A program made the translations under genes and the position numbers. DNA of 42,422 nucleotides from Cyanobacteria bacterium RYN_339 (GTDB taxonomy: Bacteria > Cyanobacteriota > Sericytochromatia > S15B-MN24 > JAQBPE01). This document shows, in pieces, positions 7,893 to 17,367 of this stretch; the stretch's first letter is position 1, and each line of letters starts with the position of its first letter. The stretch covers positions 1 through 42,422 of the forward strand of contig JAQBPE010000241.1 in NCBI GenBank assembly GCA_028287685.1, given 5' to 3'. The notes under the pieces are model-generated. The model saw only the letters and a list, made by a program, of their open reading frames with translations, ran no database searches and had not been told where the DNA came from.

Positions 7893-10800
7893 TTACGCCC
7901 CCTTCGCGATCCCCTGGTAGGCCGCTTCGAACTCTTCGCTGGGCGTCATGCCCAGGTAGGCCTTGAGGGCCTTGCGGCAGTCCCAATACACCTGGCGGAT
8001 CCGCTCCGAACGGCCGGTGTTCTTCTGGAAGCGCATCAGCGCGATGTAGGCCTCTTCCTCGCAGGGCGCCAGCTCCACGGCGCGCACGAGGGAGGCCTCG
8101 GCGCTCGACATGTCCCCGCGCTTCTGGTGGAACCTGGCCAGCCAGAGCAGCGCCGCCACGACCTGCTGGCGGTACTTCTCGCGCTCGGCTTCGAAGTACT
8201 TCTGGAAGAACCCATCATCGAGCAGGTTGCCGCGGTAGTGGCCGAGGGCCTGCTCGTAGCTCTGGGCGGCGCCCACCTCGTCGTTGTCGCGCAGCCGGTC
8301 GGCTTGGCCAATTGCCACGTCGAAGAGGCGCATGTCGAGGTATTCCACCGTGTCCCAGTCGACCAGGTAGCGGTCGTCCTGCGTGACGACGTACTTGGAG
8401 GTAGCGCCCTTGCCCATGGCCGGCTCCAGGCTCTTGCGCAACGCGGACACGTCGACCTTCAAGGTGGTCAGGGAGGCCTGCGTGATGTCCTCGCCGGGCC
8501 CCAGGATTTCGCCCAGCTGAGCCAGCCCCAGCCCGCGCGGGTAGAGCAGCAGCGCCGCCATGATCAGCTTCGCCTTGCGGCGGGGCCACTGGTCGAGCAG
8601 CACGCCGTCCAGCCGGACCTCGAAGCCGCCGAAGCAGCGGATCGACAGGCGGCCCACGGCGGCCGGCGCGACCACCAGCACCTTCGCCTTGGGCGCGGCC
8701 TCGACGGCCGGCAGCAGCAGCGTGACCTCGTGCTGCGCCGCCGCCGAGAGCGATTGCTCGACGAACGACACCGCGATCCGGTGCTTGGCGACCACGGGCG
8801 CGATTTCTTCCCACAGCTGGGGGTCCTGCGCCGGCAGGAAGCGGAAGTTGCGTGACTCCGCGAGCGCCATGCCGCGGGCGATCGCCGCGCGCGCCGTGGA
8901 GTCGTCACCCAGCTTGAGGTGGGTGGCGCCTTCGTAAAGCAGGGTGCGGGCGAGGTGGAGCTCGGCGCGCGCCGCTTCGAAGCCCGGGATGGCCTTCTCG
9001 TATATCTTCAAGGCGCCGGACGCGTTGCCCTGCAGGTGCAGCGCGCGGGCGTAGGGGGGCATCAGCGCCAGGTCGTAGATGTTCTCGACCGCGGCGTCGC
9101 CGGCCTCCGCGAGCAGCTCCGGCACGCGCGCCAGCTGCTTGCGCTGCACGGCCAGCCACAGCAAGCGCTCCAATGAGACCTTCTTGCCTTCCTTGAAGCC
9201 GGCTTTCTCGAACGTGGCCTGGGAACGTCGTAAATCGTCCTCGGCCTCCTTCCACTCGCCGCGGGCCTGGTGCAGGAAGCCCATGGTGGTGTACGCACAG
9301 GCCAAATCGTGCCAATCCATCAGGTCCTTCCAGTGCGGCTGGAGGCCCCGGATGAAGGCGGCTGCCGGCTCGACGTCGCCTTCCAGGATCCGGAGGTGCG
9401 CCTGCAGGAACGAGGCGAAAAGCTTGTACGGGTAGAAGTCCCACTGATCCGCCAGCTCGATGGCGTGGGCGATGTGGCGCGCGGAGGCCGCCAGGTCGCC
9501 ACGGTGCATGTTCAGGGTGAACAGGTTCATCAGCGCGATGGTTTGGCTGGCCGCGATCTCGATGTTCTTCTCGACCGGGATGTGCATGACCGCCTGGTTG
9601 CACTCCTCCATCATCGCCAGGTCGCCGCGCTGTTCCGCCGCCAGCGCGCGCGCCAGGTGCAGGTCGACGATGTCCTCGTTCTTGCCGTCGCGCTGGTTGG
9701 CCAGCGCCTGGAGCATGCTGGCGCCGAACTTCCGCATGTCCTGGTGGATCAGCGTGATCGTGCAGAGGCGCACCTGCACCTTGAAGATGCCCGCGGCGTC
9801 CTTGCGCTCGACGAACAGGTCCTTGGCCTTCTCGTAGGCCGGGATCGCGTCGACGTGCTGGCCGCCGCGCGAGAGCTGGTGGCCGCGCCAGAGCTGCAGC
9901 ACGGGTTCGCGTTCTGTGACGTCGGCCGGGAAGGCGTCCAGCCAGCGCATGATCTGGGCCTGGCGGCCGCTGAAGCGCATGGCGGGGAAGGACATCTCGC
10001 AGGCCAACGAGGCGCCGTCCCAGTCCTTGGACGCGATCAGGTGCGGCAGGGCCAGCTCGATCTGGCCGCGGTCGCGGAAGAAGGTGCCGGCCTGGCGGTG
10101 CCAGGCGTCCAGCTGCGGGCCGGGGATCGTGCGTTCGGCCTCGGCGAGCAGCATGTCCTTGAGGTAGGTGGGGAACCGGTAGCCCACGCCGCCCGTCAGG
10201 CGGCGCACCAGGTGGTTCGCCTCCATGACGTCGAGCTGTTCCACGGCGTCGGCCGCCTCGAAGACCGCGCGGCAGGCTTCCGGCGTGAGCTCGCCCAGCA
10301 AGGCGGCGCGCAACATGAAGTCGCGGCGCTCCTGCGGTTGGGACTCGTAGATCTCTTCCGCCACGTAGCCCATCAAGACTTCCACGCCGCCCGTGCGTGG
10401 GTCCAGCTTCATCTCGCGCTCTTCGGCGACGGAGGTGGCGAGGTCCAGGCCCAGCGGCCAGCCGTCCAGGCCCGTGGCCTGCTTCCACCAGTGGTTCGGG
10501 ATCTTGCCCTCCGGGGCGCGGCCGCGCATGAACTCCACCTCTTCCATGGAGTTGAAGCGCAGGTTCTCCTGCTCGATCACACGCACCAGGCCCATGGCCT
10601 GGGCCTTCGACATCGGCGCGTTGATGCGGCGGCGCGAGCCCAGCAGCACGTGCATGCGCGGCGGCAGCTTGTCGAAGAAGTAGGCCAGCGCCTTGACCAG
10701 CTCCGGCTGGTGCTCTTGCAGGTGGTGGAAGTCGTCCAGGACGACGAAGACCTCCGGGAGGTTGTACGAGACCAGGCTCTGGAAGAAACGCTGCCACAGC

Positions 10801-11132
10801 AGGCGCGGCTCCAGGCGCTCGCCCATCAGCAGCGCCTTGACCTCCTCGCCGAACTGCGGGATGTGCTCCCGCATGCCCGCCACCATGTAGTGGAAGAAGG
10901 TCGCCGGGTCCGCATCGTACATGTCCAGCGTGTACCAGAGCACCGGCGCGCCGCGCTCCAGGGCCGGCTTCACGATCGAAAGCAGGCCCAGCGTCTTGCC
11001 ATAGCCGGGCCCCGCCACCAAGAGCGTGAGGGGCGGGGTGGGCAGGCCGGCCGGTAGCAGCTCGCGCGTCAGCCAGCCGTCGGGCGGGGACGGCGGCGTG
11101 AGCTTGCTTTGGACGATCCAGGTTTCGTTCAT
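7893..11132 (-). CDS. Large MalT-like ATPase regulator with C-terminal SARP/BTAD domain
   Basis: A 1079-residue STAND-type protein. The N-terminal NTPase has Walker A GPGYGKT (41-47) and Walker B VFVVLDDFHH (D133/D134). A long helical middle of TPR-like repeats follows (about 340-780). The C-terminus carries an OmpR/SARP-type winged helix (LSIRCFGGFEVRLDG and WPRRKAKLIMAALLL) and then a bacterial transcriptional activator domain ending at the stop. Such proteins are ligand- and ATP-dependent activators that oligomerise to switch on transcription. It lies 61 bp downstream of sppA on the same strand, and its own leader contains two ATACCCC sequences 11 bp apart. The target genes and ligand are unknown. 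Confidence 0.88.
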   Translation of the reverse strand: MNETWIVQSKLTPPSPPDGWLTRELLPAGLPTPPLTLLVAGPGYGKTLGLLSIVKPALERGAPVLWYTLDMYDADPATFFHYMVAGMREHIPQFGEEVKALLMGERLEPRLLWQRFFQSLVSYNLPEVFVVLDDFHHLQEHQPELVKALAYFFDKLPPRMHVLLGSRRRINAPMSKAQAMGLVRVIEQENLRFNSMEEVEFMRGRAPEGKIPNHWWKQATGLDGWPLGLDLATSVAEEREMKLDPRTGGVEVLMGYVAEEIYESQPQERRDFMLRAALLGELTPEACRAVFEAADAVEQLDVMEANHLVRRLTGGVGYRFPTYLKDMLLAEAERTIPGPQLDAWHRQAGTFFRDRGQIELALPHLIASKDWDGASLACEMSFPAMRFSGRQAQIMRWLDAFPADVTEREPVLQLWRGHQLSRGGQHVDAIPAYEKAKDLFVERKDAAGIFKVQVRLCTITLIHQDMRKFGASMLQALANQRDGKNEDIVDLHLARALAAEQRGDLAMMEECNQAVMHIPVEKNIEIAASQTIALMNLFTLNMHRGDLAASARHIAHAIELADQWDFYPYKLFASFLQAHLRILEGDVEPAAAFIRGLQPHWKDLMDWHDLACAYTTMGFLHQARGEWKEAEDDLRRSQATFEKAGFKEGKKVSLERLLWLAVQRKQLARVPELLAEAGDAAVENIYDLALMPPYARALHLQGNASGALKIYEKAIPGFEAARAELHLARTLLYEGATHLKLGDDSTARAAIARGMALAESRNFRFLPAQDPQLWEEIAPVVAKHRIAVSFVEQSLSAAAQHEVTLLLPAVEAAPKAKVLVVAPAAVGRLSIRCFGGFEVRLDGVLLDQWPRRKAKLIMAALLLYPRGLGLAQLGEILGPGEDITQASLTTLKVDVSALRKSLEPAMGKGATSKYVVTQDDRYLVDWDTVEYLDMRLFDVAIGQADRLRDNDEVGAAQSYEQALGHYRGNLLDDGFFQKYFEAEREKYRQQVVAALLWLARFHQKRGDMSSAEASLVRAVELAPCEEEAYIALMRFQKNTGRSERIRQVYWDCRKALKAYLGMTPSEEFEAAYQGIAKGA

Positions 11133-11165
11133 GACCGGGCGGCCCGTGACGGGCCCATGAGGGGC

Positions 11166-11183
11166 ATACCCCCCATATACCCC
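11166..11183. promoter_or_regulatory. Two ATACCCC repeats one helical turn apart
   Basis: ATACCCC occurs at 11166-11172 and 11177-11183, an 11-bp phase, in the 61-bp gap between sppA and the MalT-like gene (on the coding strand GGGGTAT twice). The same word forms an inverted pair upstream of sppA (13673-13698). It may be a regulator site; the link to this regulator is a guess. Confidence 0.35.
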
Positions 11184-11193
11184 TGCCCCTGCC

Positions 11194-13581
11194 TTACTGC
11201 CGCGTTTCCACCGGCGGCATCATCAGCCACGTGCTGGTCTTGCCGTAACGGTTCAGGGCCTTCACCGTGTTCTTCATTTGGGTGTCCATGGTGCTGTCGT
11301 CCAGGGTCTGCCAGATGGCGCCCGGCTTGGGCCAGAACTCGATCACGCTGGTGGTGGGGTCGAGCTTGGCTTCCTTCCGGGCGTCGGCGATCGCCAACTC
11401 CAGGCCGCCGAAGTGATCGATCAGCCCGATGTCCTGCGCGCGGCTGCCCGCCCAGACGCGGCCCTGCGCCAGCTCGTCCACGCGGCTGGTGGACATGCGA
11501 CGGCCCGTGGCGACGCGCTCGAGGAACTGGCCGTAGGTGTAGCGGGCGTTGTCGCGCAGCAGCGTGATTTCCGTCTCCGTCAGCGGCCGCATGCCGCTCT
11601 CCATGTCGGCGTGCTCGCCACGCTTGATCGTTTCCGTGGTGATGCCCACCTTCTCCAGCAGGCCGCCGTAGGCGAACTGGCCGGTGTAGACGCCGATCGA
11701 GCCCGTGATGGTGCCCGGTTCCGCGTAAACGCGCGTGCCGTTCGCGGCCACCCAGTAGCCGCCGGAGGCCGCCACGTCGCCCATGCTGATGATGACGGGC
11801 TTGCCCTGCAGGCGCAGGAGGTCCAGCTCGCGGCCGATCTCGTCCGCGGCCACGGCGTCGCCGCCAGGGGAGTCCACGCGCACGACCACGGCCTTGACCT
11901 TGTCGTTGCGGCGGATATCGCGCAGGGCGCGGGTGATGGTGTAAGAGCCGACGGTGCCGCCGTCCATGAGATTGGAGCCGCTCTCGCCGCGCGTCATGGC
12001 GCCGTTGATCGAGACCAGCGCCAGGATGTCCGGCTCGGCCCAGGTGTTGGGCTTGTAGTCGGGCAGCGGGTAGGTGTTGGCGGGGCCCTTCTCGAACATG
12101 CCGGGCACCTGGTCCGGGTAGGCGATCTCGTCGATCAGGCTCTTCTCCTTGGCCTGGGGCGGGTTCAGCATGCCCTTGTCGATGACCGCCTTGACCTCGG
12201 CCGGCTGCAGGCGGCGGGCCTGGGCGATGCCCTCGACCATCTGGTTGAACTGGGCGTCGAGCAGCTCTTCCTCTTCCTCGCGCGCGGGGCCGCTGAAGCT
12301 CTTGCTCATGTACTGCTCGGGCGCCGACTTGTACTTGCCGATGCCCACGAACTGCGGCTGCACGCCCAGCTTGTCGAGCACGCCGCGGAAGAAGGGCACG
12401 CTGGCGGCGACGCCCTTGATCGTGAGGGCGCCCGCGGGGTGCAGGATCACCTTGTCGGCGGCGCTGGCCAGGTAGTACTCGCCGAGGCCGGCGTCCGTCA
12501 GGTACGCGATCGTGGTCTTGCCGGCGGACTTGAAGTCGATGATGGCCTCGCGCAGCTCCTGGAGCTTGCCCAGGCCCACGCCCACGCCGCGGAAGTCGAG
12601 CACCATGCCCGTCACGCGCGGGTCGGCCTTGGCCTCCGCGATGCGGCGCGTCAGGTGCAAGACGCCGGGGTAGTAGTCCTTGCGCAGATCGAGCGCGTTG
12701 ACGGGCACGTCGGCCAGCTCGCCCTCCAGGCGGATGTAGGCCATATGCGGCAGGTGCAGATCCAGGTGGCGGCGGTGGTCCTGGTCGCTGGTGGTCAGGT
12801 AGACCAGGTCGCTCTCGCCCGCGCGGCCGCGGCTCACGCCGGACATCGCACCGGTGGCCATGCTGCCCACGTCGAGGCCCAGGCCCACGCTGTAGTTAAA
12901 GGTCGCGTCGGCCTGGCCGCGCAACATCAGGCCCGGCAGCAGCTCCGCTTGCAGGCCGACCAGCGGCGTGATGTTCGCGGTCGGGTCCCCCTCCAGCCAG
13001 GTGCCGTCCAGCGACAGGGTCACGCGGTCTGTGCCCGGGCGGATGCCGATGCCGGCGCGGTAGTTGCGGCGCAAGACGGCGGCGCCCACGGGAGGCGCGG
13101 TCAGGTTATCGGCCGTGAGGCCCACGGAGACCCAGCTGTTGGGGCGGTACATGGCCGACACGCCGAAGTTGGGGCTGTTGCCGCCCTGGGTGTCGAGGAA
13201 CTGGAGGTAGCTGAAGCGGCCGCCCACGGCCAGGCCCCAGCCGATGTCCAGGCCGCCGCCGAAGGTGAAGTTGTTCAAGAAGCGCCCGCCGGTGCGGTAC
13301 TGCTGCCACGAGGTGCCCACGCCGCCGCCCGTGAGGAAGAGGTTGGTCTGGTCCAGGCCGTTGACGCTGCGGCTCAGGAACAGCTCCGAACTGCGCATGA
13401 AGGTGAGGGCGGCCGGGTTGATGGCCAGCGCCGACGCGTCTTCCAGGGTGGCGACGCTGGAAAGCGTGCCCAACTCCGTGGGGGCGTACGGCAAGACGTC
13501 CGTCGGGGCGGCCCAGGCGGGCGCCGCCATCATGGCGAAGCTGGCCGCCAGGGTGGGGGCGAAGCGGATGGTGCGGTTCAT
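11194..13581 (-). CDS. sppA: SppA-family serine/lysine peptidase with N-terminal outer-membrane-barrel-like domain
   Basis: The protein has 795 residues from the ATG at 13581, chosen for its GAGGAG ribosome site; the frame extends ten codons further. A signal peptide ends at AWA-AP. Residues about 25-240 look like repeated beta hairpins of a PorV/FadL-like barrel (PNSWVSVGLTADNL, LDIGWGLAVGGRFSYL). The rest is a tandem SppA: the catalytic lysine is in GKYKSAPEQY (about K418) and the serine in GDVAASGGYW (about S606), as in the 67K type that digests cleaved signal peptides in the envelope. The barrel fusion is unusual and would tether the protease to the outer membrane rather than the inner. 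It is divergent from the M15 peptidase gene. Confidence 0.88.
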   Translation of the reverse strand: MNRTIRFAPTLAASFAMMAAPAWAAPTDVLPYAPTELGTLSSVATLEDASALAINPAALTFMRSSELFLSRSVNGLDQTNLFLTGGGVGTSWQQYRTGGRFLNNFTFGGGLDIGWGLAVGGRFSYLQFLDTQGGNSPNFGVSAMYRPNSWVSVGLTADNLTAPPVGAAVLRRNYRAGIGIRPGTDRVTLSLDGTWLEGDPTANITPLVGLQAELLPGLMLRGQADATFNYSVGLGLDVGSMATGAMSGVSRGRAGESDLVYLTTSDQDHRRHLDLHLPHMAYIRLEGELADVPVNALDLRKDYYPGVLHLTRRIAEAKADPRVTGMVLDFRGVGVGLGKLQELREAIIDFKSAGKTTIAYLTDAGLGEYYLASAADKVILHPAGALTIKGVAASVPFFRGVLDKLGVQPQFVGIGKYKSAPEQYMSKSFSGPAREEEEELLDAQFNQMVEGIAQARRLQPAEVKAVIDKGMLNPPQAKEKSLIDEIAYPDQVPGMFEKGPANTYPLPDYKPNTWAEPDILALVSINGAMTRGESGSNLMDGGTVGSYTITRALRDIRRNDKVKAVVVRVDSPGGDAVAADEIGRELDLLRLQGKPVIISMGDVAASGGYWVAANGTRVYAEPGTITGSIGVYTGQFAYGGLLEKVGITTETIKRGEHADMESGMRPLTETEITLLRDNARYTYGQFLERVATGRRMSTSRVDELAQGRVWAGSRAQDIGLIDHFGGLELAIADARKEAKLDPTTSVIEFWPKPGAIWQTLDDSTMDTQMKNTVKALNRYGKTSTWLMMPPVETRQ

Positions 13582-13994
13582 GTAAGGGGGCTCCTCGCGC
13601 GACGTGGCCATGTATATAGAACGATGGCGGAAAGTTTCGGCCGAAAATTAAGTATTATGTAAGCCGGCGGTCATACCCCGTTAATAAGCATGGGGTATAA
13701 GAGTTGTAGAAGGGCCCCTTTGCTTGTAGCAGGCGGGCTTTGAGCCCCCGACGGGGTCGTCCCCGCGGCGGTGGCACAGTATAGCTCGCAAGCTTGGGTT
13801 CGTAAAGCGATCTTGCGGCCTGCGGGGTTCCGTGACAAAAGGTAACGCATGCGATTGTGCGATAAAGATTAGTAAATACGTGACAATTTCACTATGCCGT
13901 TCATAACGCGATGGCATAGAATGCCTAGCGAAAACCGGTCCCAGATATCTTCCAGATAACTGTTCCACCTTTCGCCCCTATAACAGGAGCTCCT
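13582..13994. promoter_or_regulatory. 413-bp divergent intergenic region with inverted repeat and promoter
   Basis: No convincing gene lies here. An inverted repeat ATACCCC-N12-GGGGTAT occupies 13673-13698, upstream of sppA. GTGACA at 13880-13885 with CATAAC 16 bases later (13902-13907) is a plausible promoter for the M15 gene, and AGGAG at 13985-13989 is its ribosome site. GC-rich blocks with short inverted repeats fill 13710-13830. I looked for a c-di-GMP riboswitch there and did not find its conserved core. Confidence 0.45.
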
Positions 13995-15143
13995 ATGCGG
14001 TTCAATGTTAGTGCGGTCCTTGCGGCCGGTCTCGCCCTTAGCTTCGCTTCCCCGGCCTGGGCCCTGCCCACCAAGGCCGAGGGCGCGGATCGTTCGAAGT
14101 CGGATGCCCACGGCAAGGCCGGGCTCGTCGACTGGGCGGCTCCGCCCGTGCAGGTCGCGGCCGTGCCCGTGCCCGTAGTCATTGCCGCCAAGCCCGCGGC
14201 GAAGCCCGCTCCCAAGGCCGCTCCGAAGCCCGCGGCCAAGCCCGTCTTCGTGCCGCACCCCACCGTCGCGCACCTGCGCTCCACCGAGGTGCTGGGCGTC
14301 GAGAACGTTTCGCCGGCCGTCGACTTCGTGCCCGTGCTGCCCGGCGAGCGCGTGCCCCTGCGCGCCATCTCCGCCAACGGCAAGCCCGTGGCGGCAACCT
14401 GGCGCTCCAACGGCGGCACGCTCGCCTTCGGCGACCACATGGCCGTCTGGCAGGCGCCCCTGGAGCCCGGCGTCATGCATGTGACGGGCTATGGTTTAGT
14501 AAATGGGCGTACCGTCCGCCGCAACCTCACGATGGTCGTGATCATCCCCGGCGCGAAGGTGACGGGGGGCAAGCTGAACGGCTACCCCATCGGCATCTAC
14601 CCCAAGGGCTACGGCACCACGGTGGCCGGCCAGGTCGCCAACCGTGGTACCCGCGATGCCTACGAGGTCCCGCCGGGCTTCGTCGAGCTAACGGCCGCGA
14701 ACGTGAACATGCCCGTCAGCGAGCACTACAAGCTGGGCGACTTCGCCGGCAAGGACAACTGGGTGGGCGGCCACAAGTACCTGATGGTGCAACCGCGCGT
14801 GGTCGAGAAGCTGGAGCGCATCATCATGACGCTGCACGCGGAGGGCTACCCCTGCGGCAAGCTCGAGCTGATGAGCGCTTACCGGTCGCCGTTCCTGAAC
14901 GAGGACATCGGCAACACCACCACGCTGAGCCGCCACACCTACGGCGACGCCGTGGACATGCTGGTGCCCGACCTGAACAAGGACGGGAAGTCGGACAAGG
15001 CCGACGCCGGCATCATGATGGCCGCCATCACCAAGCTGGACAAGGCGGGCATCCTGACGGGCGGCGGCAGCATCTACGCGCCCAACGGCGCGCATGGCTT
15101 CTTCATCCACACCGACACGCGGGGTGCGCTGGTCCGGTGGTAA
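13995..15143 (+). CDS. Secreted M15-family metallopeptidase (peptidoglycan D,D-peptidase type)
   Basis: The 382-residue protein has a Sec signal peptide ending ASPAWA-LP, an Ala/Pro/Lys-rich linker (about 50-85), an Ig-like middle, and a C-terminal peptidase_M15_3-type domain. The zinc site is visible: H314 and D321 in SRHTYGDAVDM, and H372 with D374 in FFIHTDTRG; the family arginine motif SAYRSPF comes before. These enzymes trim peptide stems of peptidoglycan. Its stop overlaps the thrB GTG start by 7 bp, so it heads a three-gene operon with threonine/aspartate-pathway genes although it is functionally unrelated to them. ATG with AGGAG six bases upstream. Confidence 0.85.
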   Translation: MRFNVSAVLAAGLALSFASPAWALPTKAEGADRSKSDAHGKAGLVDWAAPPVQVAAVPVPVVIAAKPAAKPAPKAAPKPAAKPVFVPHPTVAHLRSTEVLGVENVSPAVDFVPVLPGERVPLRAISANGKPVAATWRSNGGTLAFGDHMAVWQAPLEPGVMHVTGYGLVNGRTVRRNLTMVVIIPGAKVTGGKLNGYPIGIYPKGYGTTVAGQVANRGTRDAYEVPPGFVELTAANVNMPVSEHYKLGDFAGKDNWVGGHKYLMVQPRVVEKLERIIMTLHAEGYPCGKLELMSAYRSPFLNEDIGNTTTLSRHTYGDAVDMLVPDLNKDGKSDKADAGIMMAAITKLDKAGILTGGGSIYAPNGAHGFFIHTDTRGALVRW

Positions 15144-16039
15144 CCGCCCGCGTCCCAGCCACCAGCGCCAACCTCGGGCCGGGCTTCGACCTGCTCGGGT
15201 TGGCGCTTCCGCTTTACAACCGGCTGACGCTGGCCGAAGCCGAGCGCTTCGAGATCGTCAACCACGGCCCCGAGGCGGCCGGCCTGCCCACGCACGAGCG
15301 CCACATGGCCTACCGGGCGGCCAAGGCGTTGTGCGAGTGCATCGGCAAGCCCGTGCCCACCTGGCGGCTGGAGATGGAGGTCAACATCCCGCAGTCGCGC
15401 GGCCTGGGCAGCAGCTCCGCGGCGATCGTCAGCGGGCTGGTGGCGGCCAACGGCTGGTTCGGCTCGCCGCTCGACACGGAGGCGCTGCTGAGCATCGCGA
15501 CCCAGATCGAGGGCCATCCGGACAACGTCGGGCCCGCGCTCTACGGCGGCGTGACGGCCGCCTTCACCCAGGACAACGTCACCCGCTGCCTGGTGCTCGC
15601 CAAGTCCGCGCCCACGGCGTTGGTCTTGGCCGTGCCGGACTTCAAGCTTTCAACGGCCGAGGCACGGCGGGCGCTACCCGCGCAGTACGGGCGTTCGGAC
15701 GTGGTGGCTAACCTTGCATCCGTGACGATCCTCACAACGGTTATGTTGACGGGTGCGGTAGAATGGCTGCCGTACGGGCTGAACGATCGCATCCACCAGC
15801 CTTACCGGCTCCCCCTGATCAAGGGCGCGGAAGCCGTCACCCACGCCGCCCGCGCGGCAGGGGCCTGGGGCGCGGTGATCAGCGGAGCCGGACCGACTCT
15901 GCTGGCCATGGTGCCCCCGACCGCGGCAGAGGCTGTCGCGGAGGCGATGACGGCGGCCTGGCGTGCGGAAGGTGTGGCGAGCCGCTCGCTCGTATTCACG
16001 GCATTGGCCTCGGGCGCTTGCATCGAGCCCCCCGGCTAA
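15137..16039 (+). CDS. thrB: Homoserine kinase
   Basis: This 300-residue GHMP kinase phosphorylates L-homoserine with ATP, the step before threonine synthase. The N-terminal VPATSANLGPGFDLLGLAL and the phosphate-binding PQSRGLGSSSAA (motif 2) are diagnostic of ThrB, as are IEGHPDNVGPAL and the C-terminal glycine-rich ISGAGPTLLAM (motif 3). The length is normal. The start is GTG, overlapping the stop of the M15 peptidase gene by 7 bp, so translation is probably coupled. The aspartate kinase gene follows after 9 bp, giving a thrB-lysC pair that controls flux at the first and a late step of the same pathway. Confidence 0.95.
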   Translation: MVTARVPATSANLGPGFDLLGLALPLYNRLTLAEAERFEIVNHGPEAAGLPTHERHMAYRAAKALCECIGKPVPTWRLEMEVNIPQSRGLGSSSAAIVSGLVAANGWFGSPLDTEALLSIATQIEGHPDNVGPALYGGVTAAFTQDNVTRCLVLAKSAPTALVLAVPDFKLSTAEARRALPAQYGRSDVVANLASVTILTTVMLTGAVEWLPYGLNDRIHQPYRLPLIKGAEAVTHAARAAGAWGAVISGAGPTLLAMVPPTAAEAVAEAMTAAWRAEGVASRSLVFTALASGACIEPPG

Positions 16040-16048
16040 GGAGTTACC

Positions 16049-17287
16049 ATGGCCCTCATCGTCCAGAAGTTCGGCGGCACCTCCGTCGGCAGCCCGGAGC
16101 GGATCCTCAAGGTAGCCGAGCGCGCACTCCGGACGAAGCGGGACGGCCACCAGGTGGTCCTGGTGGTGAGCGCGATGGGCCACACCACGGACGAGCTGCT
16201 GGAGCTCATGGAGAAGATCGCCGTGCGGCCGAACCCGCGCGAGCTGGACATGCTCCTCTCCACCGGCGAACAGGTCTCGATCGCGCTGGTCGCCTCCGCC
16301 ATCTCCGCCATTGGTGGCAAGGGCATCTCGCTGACGGGCGCCCAGGCCGGCATCCGCACGGAGCCGCTGCACACCAAGGCCAAGATCGCCGACATCCAAA
16401 CCGACCGCCTGCGCCAACTGCTGGCCGACGACCACATCCCCGTGGTAGCCGGCTTCCAGGGCATCACCTACAACGGCGAGATCTGCACGCTGGGGCGCGG
16501 CGGCAGCGACACCACGGCGGTCGCCCTCGCGGCGGCGCTGAAGGCCGATATGTGCGAGATTTACACCGACGTCTCCGGCGTCTACACCGCCGACCCGCGG
16601 GTGGTGCCCGAAGCCCGGCTGTTGCCGGAAATCTCGTATGACGAGATGCTGGAGCTTGCCAGCCTCGGCGCGCAGGTCTTGCACCCGCGTTCCGTGGAAT
16701 ACGCCAAGCAGTACAACCTGTTCATCCGGGTCCGCTCCACCTTCGACGAGGGGTTGGGGACCGTGGTCAAGGGAGTGAATGAATTGGAAAACCAGACCCC
16801 GGTCCGCGGCGTGACCGCCGACCTCAACCAGGCCAAGGTCGCCCTCAAGGAAGTGCCGGACCGCCCGGGCGTTGCTGCCCGCCTGTTCGGCGCGCTCTCC
16901 GATCGCGGCATCAACGTGGACATGATCACCCAGTCCGTGCGCGGCGAGCAGACGAACGACATCGGCTTCACCGTGACCAAGGAAGAGCTCGAGCGGGCCG
17001 TCCAGGTTACGGAGGAGGTCGGCCGCGAGGTCGGCGCCAAGGGCGTCGTGAGCGACGAGGACGTCGCCAAGGTCTCGATCGTGGGTTCCGGCATGGTCAA
17101 CCACGCCGGCATCGCCGCCAAGATGTTCCAGGCCCTGGCCGACGGCCAGATCAACATCCAGATGATCTCCACCTCGGAGATCAAGGTCAGCTGCGTGATT
17201 TCGCGCTCCCAGGCCCAGCAGGCCGTGCGCCTTGTTCACAACGCCTTCCACCTGGGGGCGCCGCTGCCCGCGGTGGAGGCAACCTAA
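16049..17287 (+). CDS. lysC: Aspartate kinase
   Basis: The 412-residue enzyme phosphorylates aspartate, the first committed step to lysine, threonine and methionine. The N-terminus VQKFGGTSVGSPERI binds substrate. The kinase domain includes GRGGSDTTAVALAAAL and the YTDVSGVYTADPR loop. Two ACT domains follow: the first from about residue 265 (KVALKEVPDRPGVAARLF), the second from about 345 (SIVGSGMVNHAGIAAKMF), which bind the feedback inhibitor. The ATG follows AAGGAG. In some bacteria such genes also make a shorter beta subunit from an internal start; I cannot tell here. It is the last gene of the operon before tRNA-Ala. Confidence 0.96.
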   Translation: MALIVQKFGGTSVGSPERILKVAERALRTKRDGHQVVLVVSAMGHTTDELLELMEKIAVRPNPRELDMLLSTGEQVSIALVASAISAIGGKGISLTGAQAGIRTEPLHTKAKIADIQTDRLRQLLADDHIPVVAGFQGITYNGEICTLGRGGSDTTAVALAAALKADMCEIYTDVSGVYTADPRVVPEARLLPEISYDEMLELASLGAQVLHPRSVEYAKQYNLFIRVRSTFDEGLGTVVKGVNELENQTPVRGVTADLNQAKVALKEVPDRPGVAARLFGALSDRGINVDMITQSVRGEQTNDIGFTVTKEELERAVQVTEEVGREVGAKGVVSDEDVAKVSIVGSGMVNHAGIAAKMFQALADGQINIQMISTSEIKVSCVISRSQAQQAVRLVHNAFHLGAPLPAVEAT

Positions 17288-17318
17288 AAAGTTAACGGAA
17301 CGATCGCCCCGGGTGGCG

Positions 17319-17348
17319 TTGACAGCCAAGAAGCGGTTCAGGTAAGAT
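17319..17348 (+). promoter_or_regulatory. Promoter of tRNA-Ala
   Basis: A consensus -35 TTGACA (17319-17324), 18-base spacer and TAAGAT (17343-17348) lie 20 bases upstream of the tRNA 5' end. Confidence 0.6.
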
Positions 17349-17367
17349 TTAGGCTGTTCAAAGTTCT

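Noticed and set aside
8905..10797. 630-codon minus-strand frame inside the MalT-like gene
   Set aside because: Shifted-frame shadow rich in Arg/Pro/Gly; the true frame has Walker motifs and a BTAD domain.
11278..13662. 794-codon plus-strand frame opposite sppA, and 9270-11057 opposite the MalT-like gene
   Set aside because: Low-complexity Ala/Arg/Val/His-rich translations, typical antisense shadows of GC-rich genes; the opposite strand encodes recognisable domains.
13700..13850. Possible c-di-GMP or other riboswitch in the sppA/M15 gap
   Set aside because: The conserved GEMM core (the GACGCAAAGCC-type segment) is not present; only generic GC-rich hairpins are seen.
15674..17329. 551-codon minus-strand frame opposite thrB and lysC
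   Set aside because: Shadow of two certain genes; no ribosome site and no recognisable domain.
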